From Sarocladium kiliense (taxonomy: Eukaryota > Ascomycota > Sordariomycetes > Hypocreales > Sarocladiaceae): DNA of 64,000 nt. The stretch is taken from assembly GCA_030734395.1 (NCBI GenBank), contig JAUZTG010000044.1, positions 930,001-994,000 of the forward strand. The letters are read 5' to 3'. The notes beneath the pieces were generated by a model that did no database searches, was not told the origin of the DNA, and was given only the letters and a program-made list of their open reading frames with translations. A program made the translations under genes and the position numbers. Positions 53,686 to 64,000 of the stretch are shown here, one piece after another; position 1 is the first letter of the stretch; the number at the start of each line of letters is the position of its first letter.

Positions 53686-55172
53686 CTTGAGTGGTTGCGG
53701 TTGCGGTTGCGGTTGCGGTTGTAGTTGGTTCGTTTGTTTGAAGATGAAGAGTGTTGTTTGTGTATGTTGTCACAGCTGAAGTTTTCTGAGTATTCCCCTG
53801 ATTCGAAGGTACGGTGATGCAGTGTTAATTATACAATAGAAAGAAAAAGAAGCGTTGCACTATGGGTGTAAGCTTTCAGAGCAAGCAAAGTCTACAAAGT
53901 GGGCGTCACATTCATCTTATAAGCGCCAGCTCCCTCCGGCTTGGCACCGTTGTGCCGTATAAAGAGAGCCAAAGGACTCGCACAAAGGCTTCGTCTGCCT
54001 ATTTGGCTGACAGGCTACCACTCGAGTCCTCCTTCGGGTGATTTAGGGTTCAAGGATGTCTCACGCCACCGCCGTGACGCCTCTGAAGGCTTCCTGGATT
54101 CAGGCAAATCAGGTCGACAGGATGCCCTGCCGGACCGCCAAACGAGACGGCTGGGCATTCTTTTTGCTTCGAATGAGCCTCCATTGGATGCGGGGTAGAG
54201 ATATCGCAAAAATGCGAGATGATTGATCACGGTGCGACTAATATCGTGTGGTCAAGGTGAAGGTTGCGGCCGCAGCGAACCATTGGCGCCACCCAATACA
54301 ATTGGATAAATTTTGGCTTTCCGGCCCCATGCAGGACCCTGGAGCGCATGGCGTGGGAGGGCTGCGCTGTGGTATGACGCATTTCAAGCTGTCATGTGGT
54401 GGTAAGATGGAGAAGAGGGGCGAAGATGCGAAATGCTAGGCCCCCAGCCTAGCACATGTTTGCTACTGGCTGCACGGCTTGACGCGGCGCCTTCGTTGAC
54501 TCGGGGCACGGAGGGCGAAAGCGTATGTTCCGGCCATGCGAGGTTGGGAAGCTGATCTTGGTGATTGGTTCGCCATGGGCTCGCGCCCTGCCGAGCCACA
54601 GCATGGGGTGCATGGGGATGCAGGTTCCCCCACGTTGAGGCGATCCACTCACCGAAATGGCAGAAGAGTCAGTCACGGTGCGGGGCGAGCTCCGGCAGAA
54701 GGTAGTTGTTGCGGGCGAAAGCTCCTTGCTTACCGTGTAGAATGGTCTGGACGCGAGTTCGAGACTGGGAGACCATGTTCAACTGTTGCGGATAGTCCGG
54801 CAGATGGTTGCCGAGGGCTGACGTTAGATGTCGGAGTTACCGCTAATCTTGCTAGGTACTTTCCACACTGGAGGTGACTTGTCCTGGGGCTGAAAGTTGG
54901 TTAATTGTTGCGCGAAGTGAATCTATCGTGGAGCTTAAGTAGACTAGAACGATCAGATTATACTTCTCCTCGAGAACGTCGAACAGAGGAAGGATCAATC
55001 GATCATCGAATCGACTAGTCGAATGACTCGCTGGGCCATCTGTGCTGTACCAGTATAAAGTTTGATCTATACCCATTCCCCCATTGGTCCCTCCGATCGT
55101 GCGCATGGCCCATGAGGCGATCGTGCTGTTTCTGCTTGCTCCTCAGCTCAATAAGAGCTGAATCCCCTCTCA
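53686..55172. other. Intergenic, 1.5 kb, with hexamer repeat
   Basis: Contains (GGTTGC)4-5 at 53693-53722, then a region with no supportable gene. GC content rises around 54430-54650. Open frames of 70-113 codons exist on both strands without recognisable content. Confidence 0.4.
53693..53722. repeat. GGTTGC hexanucleotide tandem repeat
   Basis: Four perfect GGTTGC units followed by GGTTGT, directly upstream of the 34-residue gene. The same hexamer, on the other strand, occurs three times at 34957-34974 upstream of CTK1. Confidence 0.9.
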
Positions 55173-57180
55173 TTATACAAAATGAGGAAAGTAAGACTGC
55201 CACCTTGGCTGCACGAAGACGCTGTCGGGGGAGTGCGGAAGCGCCAGAAAGGCTTCCACAACGAGAAACGTTCTAGCTACAAGAAACACAGCTGTGGCTG
55301 AAAGAACAACTATGAGAAATACAAATGCGGCAGCGACATATAATGTCGGATAACGATCATGAAAAGCATCCGCTTTCCTCAACATCCACAAAACGCCCGA
55401 GAGGCAAAGATATGATGGCCCCTGATCGCTGACTGAGCGGCGACCCCTGCTCAAGCGCGACTCGAGGCTGTTGAGGCGGACGATCCAGCGGTCTGAGGAC
55501 AAAACCGTTCCCCATATGAGTAGGACCACAAATGGTGTGAACGACATTACCCCCATACGCCAGAGGTATAGTTCAGTCCTCGAGCCGAACGGACCATTCC
55601 AAGCGGCGGCATGAAGTCCAGCGTATAGGCCACAGGTGATCAGGAACGTACTCCCCGAAGATACTACCATTCCGTTGAGAGTGATCCAGGCTGGGAGATT
55701 CCAAGCAGTTTTTGTGACCCAGTCGTCTGAGTATTCAGAAAGCTCTGTCTCCAGGCCGGACAATTGCGGCCGTTCTCCCTCAAGCCCAGCGCGGAGGTCA
55801 GCCTCGCTATGCAGCCTTAATAGTGTATCTATATTGCTGATCCCCACAACTTGATTATCCAAGGGTTGAAATCTATTCATCGGGAAATTCTTGACCTTGT
55901 ATGCGACCCTGGTATCATACACTCTGATGGTACGACCAGGAGTCCTCGCCTGTTCTCTCAACACGACGAGAGTGTCGTAACTTCGCTGAGATGAAACTAC
56001 AACAGTATCGTCGAAAGAATTGATGCTTGATGGACCCACCCAGTTGATGAAGGAGTGTAACTGGCTTGACACGTAGCCTGCGTGCGCGTAGACCCTTTCC
56101 TCGCGAGTGGCGAAGCGGCACACACTGCTCTCAACACACATCTGAGCAACTTTCTGTCTGGCGTCTTTCTCAGTCAACTTGAGAGATGTTGGCACGACAA
56201 TGTCCAGGGGCTTATTCCACCAGAACAAGTAGCGCAACAGAGTGCAGACGCAGTGTGCTCCTGTGTTCAGCTCAAGCACGGTCAACGGCAGTCTTTGCGC
56301 CAGCCGGCCGATAACACAAGCACAGAACCACAGGGCTTGTAGGCACATAATCGCCTTTGCTAAGCCATTCGACTTGCTCTTGTCAATTATCTCGGAACCT
56401 CGGATTGGTGGGAAGATGTTGGGATGATCCCTGGCTAGCAGACGGACTCCGTTGGTAGTCAGAATGACTCGTGAGAGCCCGTTTGGCAATGGGAACTCTG
56501 CCGTGCCATCTCCTTCTTTGTCCACAGAAAATCCACCCATGAGCGCATACCAGCAATGAGTGCTGGTCCAACGTGGGCGTTTGCCTTGTCTTCCATATGC
56601 CATGTTGGCTTGGGGCCAGCCTTGGGCACCAAGAGGGCTGTTGACATGCTCGGGCTCGCCAGGAGTGTCAGTTGAAGAAGGGTCGCGCGTGCTATTTACC
56701 ATCTCGATATCGGTCGGCTGGAGAGCTGCTTCATTGTTTGTCTCCGTGGAAGTACCGAAGTCGGTCTGCTCATTGATGAATTTGAGAAGAGATCGTTGCT
56801 CGAGCCACTGAGTGAATGCTATGGCAGTTATCTCAACCAAAGTAGTTAGTCGTATGTCTGAGTGATACCAGATCATGATGCGACTTCGTGAGTTTCGGAC
56901 TTACGAATTCAGGCATAATCAATCCCAGGATGACCCATTTGACCTTCTTCCAGTCAAAAGAAAAGCCTGGCTCCTCAACATTACCTCCATCTTTCCGCTT
57001 TCCGTCTTCAACCGGGACTTGACTCTTTCGTGGTGCGATATTGAGGTGCATGGATGTCCAAACACAGAGTATCAGGGTCAGAACACAGCTTGACAAGATC
57101 TGATAGGATCCTCTCTGGCTGGGCGGCGGCTCCCATCTTGTTGGGCTCAGTGGCTCAGTTCCAAGCACCGACCAGCCCAT
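55173..57180 (-). CDS. Fungal polytopic membrane protein, unknown function
   Basis: Model complement(join(55173..56831,56905..57180)), 644 residues. The N-terminus GWSVLGTEPLSPTRWEPPPSQRGSYQILSSCVLTLILCVWTSMHLNI is the opening of a large family of fungal membrane proteins that usually read 'GW...PxxRGTxDIIWSCxxTxxxCxWxxLHLN'. Two hydrophobic segments follow around the intron and in AKAIMCLQALWFCACVIGRL; four more lie in the last 200 residues. The C-terminus WQSYFPHFV is also typical. The intron (73 nt, gtaagt ... gttgag) is fixed by frame and by a GACTAAC branch site. A 66-codon minus frame just upstream (57388-57188) starts with a signal-like stretch and could be an additional first exon; I did not join it. 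Function is unknown. Confidence 0.82.
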
Positions 57181-57855
57181 TGTCAGGTCAGAAATGGAAA
57201 GGGCGTCGCAATCTGTTGTTTTGGGAGGTCAGTGGAGTGATTGTGTTGAAGACTTGTTCGTTGCTTGATACTCGCGTCGCCCCGAGTCTTCTTCCGCGTG
57301 TGAGGATGGAGAACAGAGATGAGGGATGATGGCCGAGAAGAGGAACAAGCATTATCACGCAGGTCCGGGCAAGACATGACAACTTCACATATCAGGCTCT
57401 GGGGCTGAGCACCGCCGTCGCGCATTTCATCACATTCATTGGCTGTCATTCTCTGGTGGCTTGCACCAATCTTGACCGCTGATACCAGGGACCAGTATGT
57501 CAAATATGCAAGATGGGAAGGTTTCGGCTCATGCTCCAAAAAGAAGCCGATCCATACCAAAAACTCTTTGTATTAATCATAAGCCTGTCCATAGTGAGGC
57601 TTGTCTCGGACCCATCATAGCTAATTCTCGACGTAAGTCGCTTCTGAGTCGGTAGAAGCGTGAGGGACATGTGCAAGGAACTTTCGTGGGTAGAGCCATG
57701 ATGCAGAACCTGCGACCGGGATAATAAGTGTTGGAACACCTTAAAAGAACGAACAGGATAATATTATGTCAGCAGGATGTCGAGGTTAAAGGTCCGGGAC
57801 AAGTGCTTATTCGCAGGTCAACGAAACGCAACCAGTTACATCTCACTCTCATAAT
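57181..57855. promoter_or_regulatory. Divergent intergenic region, membrane protein / 146-residue protein
   Basis: About 675 bases between divergent starts; possible extra first exon of the membrane protein at 57188-57388. No clear promoter motif. Confidence 0.4.
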
Positions 57856-58360
57856 ATGGCGCTGCCGATTATTGTGTGCGGACAAACCGAGCAGATCGGG
57901 ACGGGCGTGGTTACAGGATTGAAACCGGAGATTGAAGGCATGGACCTCACTGAGATCGCACCAATTGTAGTTTTAGTGGCAGAGGCTGACCTAGTCAACA
58001 GTCGTCTTCTTTCACCTCGCCTCTGGTGATGCGAAAGAGGAGTTGTCTTCTGTCCTACAGGGCAAGGTGCCGGATAACCCAGCGAGCACACTAGGAAGCG
58101 GCAATCTCAGCTCACCACCAAAAGCAGTTGTTCTTGGGGGCGCTTTTGAGCTCGAAACAGTCAAGTCACTACAGGAAACGGTGAACAGCGTTTCTGGAGT
58201 TCGGACTGTGCCTTGGTTGATGTTCGACCGTGAGAAGCCAGCCCCTCCGATCGGCCCAGAGTACGGGAAGCATGTGGTAGGGAGAGTCAAGGAGACGCTG
58301 TTGGCGATGGAGAAGGAGGGAAAGTTGATCGCTGGAGATGGAGGCATCTACAAGTTTTGA
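57856..58360 (+). CDS. Conserved fungal protein of unknown function (146 residues), GC-AG intron
   Basis: Model join(57856..57937,58002..58360), 146 residues. The N-terminus MALPIIVCGQTEQIG resembles the first beta strand and glycine loop of a nucleotide-binding or Rossmann-like fold. The second exon has HLASGDAKEELSSVL, PPKAVVLGGAFE and the C-terminal GPEYGKHVVGRVKETLLAMEKEGKL, a pattern I recall from small conserved fungal proteins without assigned function. The only splice that joins the two parts in frame with the expected hydrophobic strand (EVVFFHLASG) uses a GC donor (gcatgg at 57938) and cag acceptor at 58001, with a GCTGAC branch site. All GT donors in the interval are in the wrong phase. 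Confidence 0.7.
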
Positions 58361-58970
58361 CTCATGAATGAATAGAAGCACTCGCATTATGTTATGATCC
58401 TGTGGCCTAGTAAAATCAGATAGGTGTCGGCTACTCCTTACTATGCGTCTAACCACCAGAGCCGCTATCATGGGCTGACCGCACTGACTGCACTGCCTCG
58501 CTGCCTGAACGCCAACGGAGCCACCAGATCGTCACTAGGTCAAAACGGGCTTCATTCTGCCTTGCCAGGCTGCCTAGAGAGGCACCCCTCTTCAACATCA
58601 AATTAATCCATGCCATCACAGTTGCCTGAAGGAGAGAGTCCTTGACTCCACGGAACCACACTTGTCGCCGTAGCATCCAAAGTTGAAGACGCTAGGCAGC
58701 TAGAAGTGCCCGGCATAGACAAAGGTATGTGACTCAACTGGCGAGCGAATCCTTTGACGGGCTGAATCACACCGTGATAGCTTGAATGAGTGCGTGCGAC
58801 ACTGGGACGACACCGGCCCAGCTCAGCCAATCTAAGTTCTCAGCCGCAGAGCTGCCTCCTACTAAAGCTGGCGTATGCCTCTGAAGAGTCGCGATATCGT
58901 GACTCTACGCAAAGTATCTTGTTTCGCGCACTGAGTGGATTCAGAGCTTTATGCTATACCACACGTCACT
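58361..58970. other. Intergenic, upstream of the vWA-Hint gene
   Basis: About 610 bases. An open frame in phase with the vWA-Hint protein runs from 58790, but its sequence looks non-coding. Confidence 0.4.
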
Positions 58971-61253
58971 ATGGTGAGTATGGAAGGCTATTACTGTGCA
59001 GAGCAGTCACTTACCAGCAGCGACAGAGAATCCCTTTCTTAAATTCACCCCCGGCTGACGGGACTGAGTCGACCCAGACGCATTTGCCGAATGAAGGCGA
59101 AACGGATCTCCCGATCAGGCCGAAACATGACCTTCCTCCAGCCTACGATGAGAATCGTCTACAAATCCACCCAATCCCGTCGCGGGAATCAGTAGTGATC
59201 AAAGTCGAACCGCCTCAGCAGCCAACAAATGACATCGAACATGTTCCTTGCGACGTCGTCCTTGTCATTGATGTGTCGGCTAGCATGAGTGATCCCGCTC
59301 CGGTCCCTGGCGACGAAGGAGAAGACACCGGATTGTCCATCCTCGACCTCGTCAAGCATGCTACCAATACCATTATCCATACTTGCAATCAAAACGATCG
59401 AGTCGGCATCGTCAAATTCTCTAATGATGCTGCGACAGTACTGCCGCTCACTCAAATGACACTGGCGAACCAGAAGAAGGCTTTGAAGAAAGTCAAGGAA
59501 CTGCACTGTGAAAGCGCTACCAATCTATGGGGCGGCATTCAGTGCGGTTTGGCCCTTTTCAAGGACTCAGGTAACAATGTGCCTGCGCTGATGGTTCTTA
59601 CCGACGGCATGCCGAATCATATGTGAGTGAAGTAATCATGTTCTTTGAGAAGCATCGCCGAGTAGGGCACTAACAAACTGCAGGTGTCCCAGTCAAGGTT
59701 ATGTCCCCAAATTAAAGACAATGATGCCCCTGCCAGCCACCATCCACACCTTCGGCTTCGGTTACAATCTTCGCTCTGGGTTGCTCAAGTCGATTGCGGA
59801 AATTGGGGGCGGCAACTATGGCTTCATCCCTGACGCGGGCATGATCGGTACAGTCTTCAATCACTCGGTGGCCAACCTCCAATCAACATATGCAACACAG
59901 GTGACACTGAACGTGACTTACCCTTCACCTCTGGAAATAGAAGAGGCAATGGGAAGTCGCGTTGATGTTGGTGCTGCGGCCCAACACGCTGGCGGGCTGA
60001 AGAAGCTCACTCTACCATTGGGAAACCTTCAGTATGGCCAATCTCGTGACATCTACTTGAAGATTGGCAACCTGTCAAATGCGAAGGTGTCCATGATATC
60101 CGCCAGCCTTGACTACAAGAAGGCACATATCGAGCCTTCACAAGTTGTACCAGAGACAGCCGTCTTCGAGAGCTCAGCGGATCTCGCCAGGCCAGGACAG
60201 CTCAGTGAAGCCGAGATCGCGTTCCACGAGTCCAGGGCCCAGCTCTGCACCTTCATTTTATCATTGTACCAGCTGAGAAAAGATCTCGAGTGGACCAAGC
60301 GAAATGTGAACCTTACCCAGAAGCAGCAGGAGCTTGAATCTCTGGTCGAGAACATTCCAGCCAGGGCCTTCAAGGACATGGATGAGAATGACGAGGCCCT
60401 CATGGAAGATATCTGTGGTGAAGACCCTGCTGGCCAAGTCCGCCTTGCAATTTCGAAAGCAGATTATCTCGACCGATGGGGATGCCACTATCTCCTCTCA
60501 TATGTGAACGCACACACTCGTCAGATTTGCAATTCCTTCAAGGACCCAGGCCCACAGCGATATGGCATCAACAGTCCACTTTTCAAGCGCTGCCTGGCCC
60601 ATCTAGATGAGCAGTTCGACAAGCTGCCTCCACCGCAGCCTTCACGACAGGTCTACGACAGACAAACAGGAAAACGTGGGTTCCTCTCCGGCAGCTCCGT
60701 CTCAATCTCCAAGTACAACAGGTCCTCAGCACCCTGTTTTGCCGGATCCACGGCAGTGGAGCTTGCGTCCGGTAAAACGGTGAGCATCAAGCGAGTTCGC
60801 CGCGGGATGCGGCTCAGGACGCCCCTGGGACCCAGGAGGGTGGCGTTCGTGCTCAAGACGCCCGTTGAGCAAGGGGCGCTGTGTAGGATTGGACCGCTTC
60901 TTGTGACACCTTGGCATCCCATCTCCCTTGACGGCGGCAAGACATGGGACTTTCCGGCGAAAGTGCAGGATGGCAGGCTTGTGAGATACACTGGCGCTGT
61001 CTATTCTGTGATGCTGCAGCGGGACGCTCGGACGGACTGTCATGCCATCCGGGTGGAGGATGCGTGGGGGGTCACGCTGGGACATGGGATGACGGCGAGG
61101 TGTGGCGAGGATATCAGAGGACATGAGTTTTGGGGAGACTGGGCTCGTGTCAGCAAGGAGCTGGTGAGGCTTGGTGTCTCACGTGGTGGAATTGCAGTTG
61201 GAGCTGGTGTTGAACGGGATGAGGTCACAGGGCTTGTTACAGCATTGAAGTAG
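58971..61253 (+). CDS. von Willebrand factor A - Hint domain protein
   Basis: Model join(58971..58973,59018..59622,59684..61253), 725 residues; the first exon is uncertain and a start at 58790 is the alternative. The vWA domain (about residues 75-260) has a full MIDAS: DVSASMS, the threonine region SATNLWGG and VLTDGMP. A beta-sandwich and a helical 'Vwaint' region follow (QKQQELESLVENIPARAFKDMDEN). From about residue 554 there is a Hint fold: CFAGSTAVELASGKTVSIKRVRRGMRL with the block A cysteine, LLVTPWHPISLDGG with the block B T-x2-H, and a late CHAIRVEDAWGVTLGHG. Hint domains self-cleave peptide bonds in inteins and hedgehog; in fungal vWA-Hint proteins, a link to ubiquitin-like or adhesion systems has been proposed but is not established. 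No signal peptide in the model. Confidence 0.85.
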
Positions 61254-63286
61254 CTTGTGTACTATCTTGGGATCATGTGGTGTAGGTCTTGATTGCTATT
61301 TTGACTTCGTTCAGTCTCTACAGAAAATGATGGTCTCATTGTCAGAGCACGCAGGCAATGATGAAGAAACTGTGTTGGCTTCCGACTAGGTCCGCAGTCG
61401 TGAAGACCGGATAAGGCAAGGACAACTGCTCATGGAATTTCTAAATTCGACTCTAATGGCTATTTCCAGCAAACTCCTGCCCCGGAGAGTTTCGCTTACT
61501 GCGATCGTGCAGTTCTTTCTGTGTCGTCTATTGTTAGCGAACAGCTTTGGAGGCTCTGAGCACCTGACTGTTGGCAGGCCTCGGTTCGGAAAAGTTTGTA
61601 GAATATCCAAGATTAGCGACATGCGACATGGGGGTTGTCAGTGGATATATTGTTTTGATCTGAGTGCGCTCCCTTGTCAGAGGAAAGATCGGAGGCTTAC
61701 CGAGAAGAGGAGGAGAGTTTCAGCTCGGGCCTGCGACGATGGAGACCAGACGTTTCGCGCCCAAATGGATCCAGGGTATGAACGTCAGTCCAATTGGGAA
61801 TGCATGTCATGGAGGAAAGCGGCGATGGTGGACGTGTGAAAACGGAAGTCAAGTTAGTCGCATGGCGATATGCCTGCACCGCCAGCTATAACACGATTCT
61901 TGTATGGCAATCATTGATGAGAGGATCGTCAGTCAAATCGACAATGCAACATCACATCGCGCTATGTACGGTAGAGGCTCGCTTCCGCGTTCGGTACCAG
62001 CCCTGAATACTACCGGCATTGCAAATTAGTGTCTCCCCCTCTCTCCCCTATTCTAAACCTCAAAAGGCAAGCGACGCGGGTTGTTTCGCTGGCGAGATAA
62101 GAGGAACAGCAGACCAAAGCTCCACTCTCGCCGAGAGAACTTGAAACTAAGTGTATCGTTCAGATGAAGTACACGTGGGTTTAGTCCAGGGGAGGTTAAC
62201 CCCCTGCAGAGCCAAAGTCTCCCCTCTTGTTGCTTCGTTCGCTTACCAGCGCTTAGCCTCAAGGACAAGCTTGGCAGTTTATTCGAAACAATTTTCCGTG
62301 CAGGGGGGTTGTGTCAGGATGTCGCTCTTTTTGAACTGTTTGCGCCCCAGCGATTGTTCTTCATGCCCTGGCTTGTGTTGTGGGGAGGCTTAGGATGGCT
62401 CGTTTATGCCGCCTGTGTGGCTGACGTGCAGGGCATTGAGGTTTCATTTGACGCCTGATAGAGTCATTTCAATGCCTTGTTCTCGGCGCGTTTCCGAGTT
62501 GTCAGGTTCTTTGTGGATTGGTTTACGGTTCGGCTCTACCTATAGCATAGCCTGTCTGCGCTCAAGCTTAGGTAGTATAGTTAGTTGCTAGAGACGACTA
62601 TACGCTGCATGAACGATCGGTAGTATTGACACTTAAGAATTAATGGTAGTCAACAAGCTTAATTTGCGTTGTGCGACACCGAGGCTGTATGGCGTATATT
62701 GCCTGACAGGGAACTGGGTTATGAAGCGATAGGTGCATTTGCTCCTAGTTGTCAACGACTATGTTTAGTTGCCCCCTCTTCACCAGTAAGCATTGGCTGC
62801 GGCCGAGAAAGGCCAACTGAAACGCCTTGACTTCTCCAACTTGCCTCCTTTCGCAATGTCAGCCACCCCCGTCCAACTCCCCATCATGCGACAGGCCAAT
62901 GCTTCCTGGACCAACGACGCGGTCATACAGCGTTCCAGGTTCTTCCAATGTGGGCCAGGCGGCTATCCTTTCGGACCGCTGAACCGAAGTCCTGCTATGA
63001 TCGCCTGGTCATCCTGGCCTCACATTCAGTATATATCGTGAGGCTAGCCGCCTCGAGTTCCTGACCTCTTCTCTCCTTTCCTCACGCCACTTGGCTTCTC
63101 TTCTCTGTTCAGACTTGCTGTACATTCCTTCTTCTCTTTCATCAAAGACATTCATTCGCTCCTGCATTGACTGCAGTTTTATCATTCATTCAACTTTTCG
63201 CAAGCCGAACCACTCTTTTCCATTTCCACAACCACTTTCGACAACTTCTATTTGTCAACCCGAGCAACTTCTCTCAAACCGACAAT
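61254..63286. promoter_or_regulatory. Intergenic and promoter of the AA9 gene
   Basis: About 2 kb without a supported gene. A TATATAT run lies at 63030-63036, 251 bases before the AA9 ATG, followed by a pyrimidine-rich leader. Two hexamers fitting the CreA/Cre1 consensus SYGGRG (CCCCAG at 62345-62350 read on minus, GTGGGG at 62380-62385 on plus) lie 30 bases apart about 0.9 kb upstream. Confidence 0.45.
63030..63036 (+). promoter_or_regulatory. Candidate TATA box of the AA9 gene
   Basis: TATATAT on the coding strand, 251 bases upstream of the start codon, in front of a CT-rich leader. Confidence 0.5.
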
Positions 63287-64000
63287 ATGTCTTTCACCAA
63301 GTCCCAGGCTTCTGTCCTTCTCGCCGCCCTTGCGGCTGCCCCGGCTCTCGTCTCCGCCCACGGTCACGTCACCCAGATCACCATCAACGGCGAGGTCATC
63401 CCTGGCTTCGAGCCTGGTAACCCTTCTGCCGACTCTGTCGGTTGGGCTACCACCGTCCAGGACAATGGCTTTGTCCTTGCCGACTCCCTCCAGGACCCTG
63501 ATATTGTCTGCCACCGTGGTGCTACCAATGCTGTGAACTCTGCCACTGTTGCTGCTGGTGACACCATCACCATCACCTGGGACACCTGGCCCCAGTCTCA
63601 CGTCGGCCCCATCATCGACTACCTTGCCAGCTGCAACGGTGACTGCAGCACCGTCGAGAAGACCTCCCTTGAGTTCTTCAAGATCAACGAGGGTGGCCTC
63701 CTTGACGGCTCCCAGGCTCCTGGTCGCTGGGTCACTGATGAGCTGATTGAGGATGGCTTCACCTGGGTGACCACCATTCCTCCCAGCGTTGCCCCTGGCT
63801 CCTACGTCCTCCGCCACGAGATCATCGCCCTTCACGAGGGTAACCGCCAGAACGCCGCTCAGATGTACCCTCAGTGCATCAACCTTGAGATCACTGGTTC
63901 TGGTACCGCGCAGCCCGCTGGTGTTGTTGCCACTGAGCTCTACGACGCCGCCGACCCTGGTATCTTCTTCAACCCTTACACCAACGACCTCGTCTACCCC
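63287..64000 (+). CDS. AA9 lytic polysaccharide monooxygenase (3' partial)
   Basis: Open for 238 codons from ATG 63287 to the window end. A signal peptide of 24 residues (KSQASVLLAALAAAPALVSA) would be cleaved to expose His25, the first histidine-brace ligand (HGHVTQITINGE). The second ligand is in WPQSHVGPII and the axial tyrosine with its partner glutamine in QMYPQCINLEITG. Cysteines (VCHRGA, ASCNGDCS, YPQC) fit the family disulfides. The copper enzyme is secreted and oxidatively cleaves cellulose or hemicellulose. What follows the catalytic domain (Pro-rich tail, GPI signal or CBM1) is outside the window. Confidence 0.95.
   Translation, partial: MSFTKSQASVLLAALAAAPALVSAHGHVTQITINGEVIPGFEPGNPSADSVGWATTVQDNGFVLADSLQDPDIVCHRGATNAVNSATVAAGDTITITWDTWPQSHVGPIIDYLASCNGDCSTVEKTSLEFFKINEGGLLDGSQAPGRWVTDELIEDGFTWVTTIPPSVAPGSYVLRHEIIALHEGNRQNAAQMYPQCINLEITGSGTAQPAGVVATELYDAADPGIFFNPYTNDLVYP

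Overview
The window is nuclear DNA of a filamentous ascomycete (Pezizomycotina). The evidence is short introns (about 45-75 nt) with GTRNGT-like donors and CTRAC/CTGAC branch sites, fungal-only families (Zn2Cys6 factor, vWA-Hint protein, AA9 polysaccharide monooxygenase, GH125, Rtt109) and roughly one gene per 2.2 kb. I cannot fix the genus; gene content and the CTTACCTGAG / ACCTAAGGTACC-like intergenic words fit a sordariomycete or leotiomycete, but that is only an impression. Exon structures were built by hand; in every multi-exon model listed as a CDS the exons sum to a multiple of three. I saw no tRNA, rRNA, intact transposon or CRISPR array.  Layout. 1-6.2 kb: 3' end of an ABCC-type transporter, an MFS transporter and a LaeA-like SAM methyltransferase, all on +, an accessory or secondary-metabolism-like trio. 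6.4-19 kb: a polytopic membrane protein, a broken F-box-like gene, a small zinc-binding conserved protein, an atypical bZIP factor, mitochondrial ribosomal protein MRPL15/mL57, a Caps_synth-type glycosyltransferase, the histone acetyltransferase Rtt109 and a D-2-hydroxyacid dehydrogenase. 19.7-26.4 kb: an amidase-fold protein that has lost catalytic residues, a Zn2Cys6 transcription factor and, divergent from it, a dienelactone hydrolase, with a CGG-N3-CCG palindrome in the shared promoter. 27.4-31.3 kb: a Pmp3-type proteolipid and a disordered protein of unknown function.  31.8-47.2 kb is a housekeeping block rich in RNA metabolism: the CTD kinase Ctk1 with a long SR-rich N-terminus, an EMB8/YheT-type alpha/beta hydrolase, the ribosome assembly factor Loc1, a class II (4EHP-like) eIF4E, the inactive deubiquitinase-fold splicing factor Sad1/USP39 and the SSU-processome WD40 protein Utp13. 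Utp13 has PAC and RRPE-like ribosome-biogenesis motifs just upstream. 47.6-58.4 kb: a conserved membrane-associated protein, a secreted GH125 alpha-mannosidase with 11 exons including an 8-nt microexon, a GNAT acetyltransferase, a 34-residue cysteine-rich peptide, a fungal polytopic membrane protein and a conserved 146-residue protein that needs a GC-AG intron. 59-64 kb: a vWA-Hint protein and, cut by the window end, a secreted AA9 lytic polysaccharide monooxygenase.  I did not find a clear-cut new multi-gene system. The best leads are single-gene oddities: the amidase pseudoenzyme beside its regulator, the 34-residue Cys-rich peptide, the vWA-Hint protein and the unusual splicing cases.
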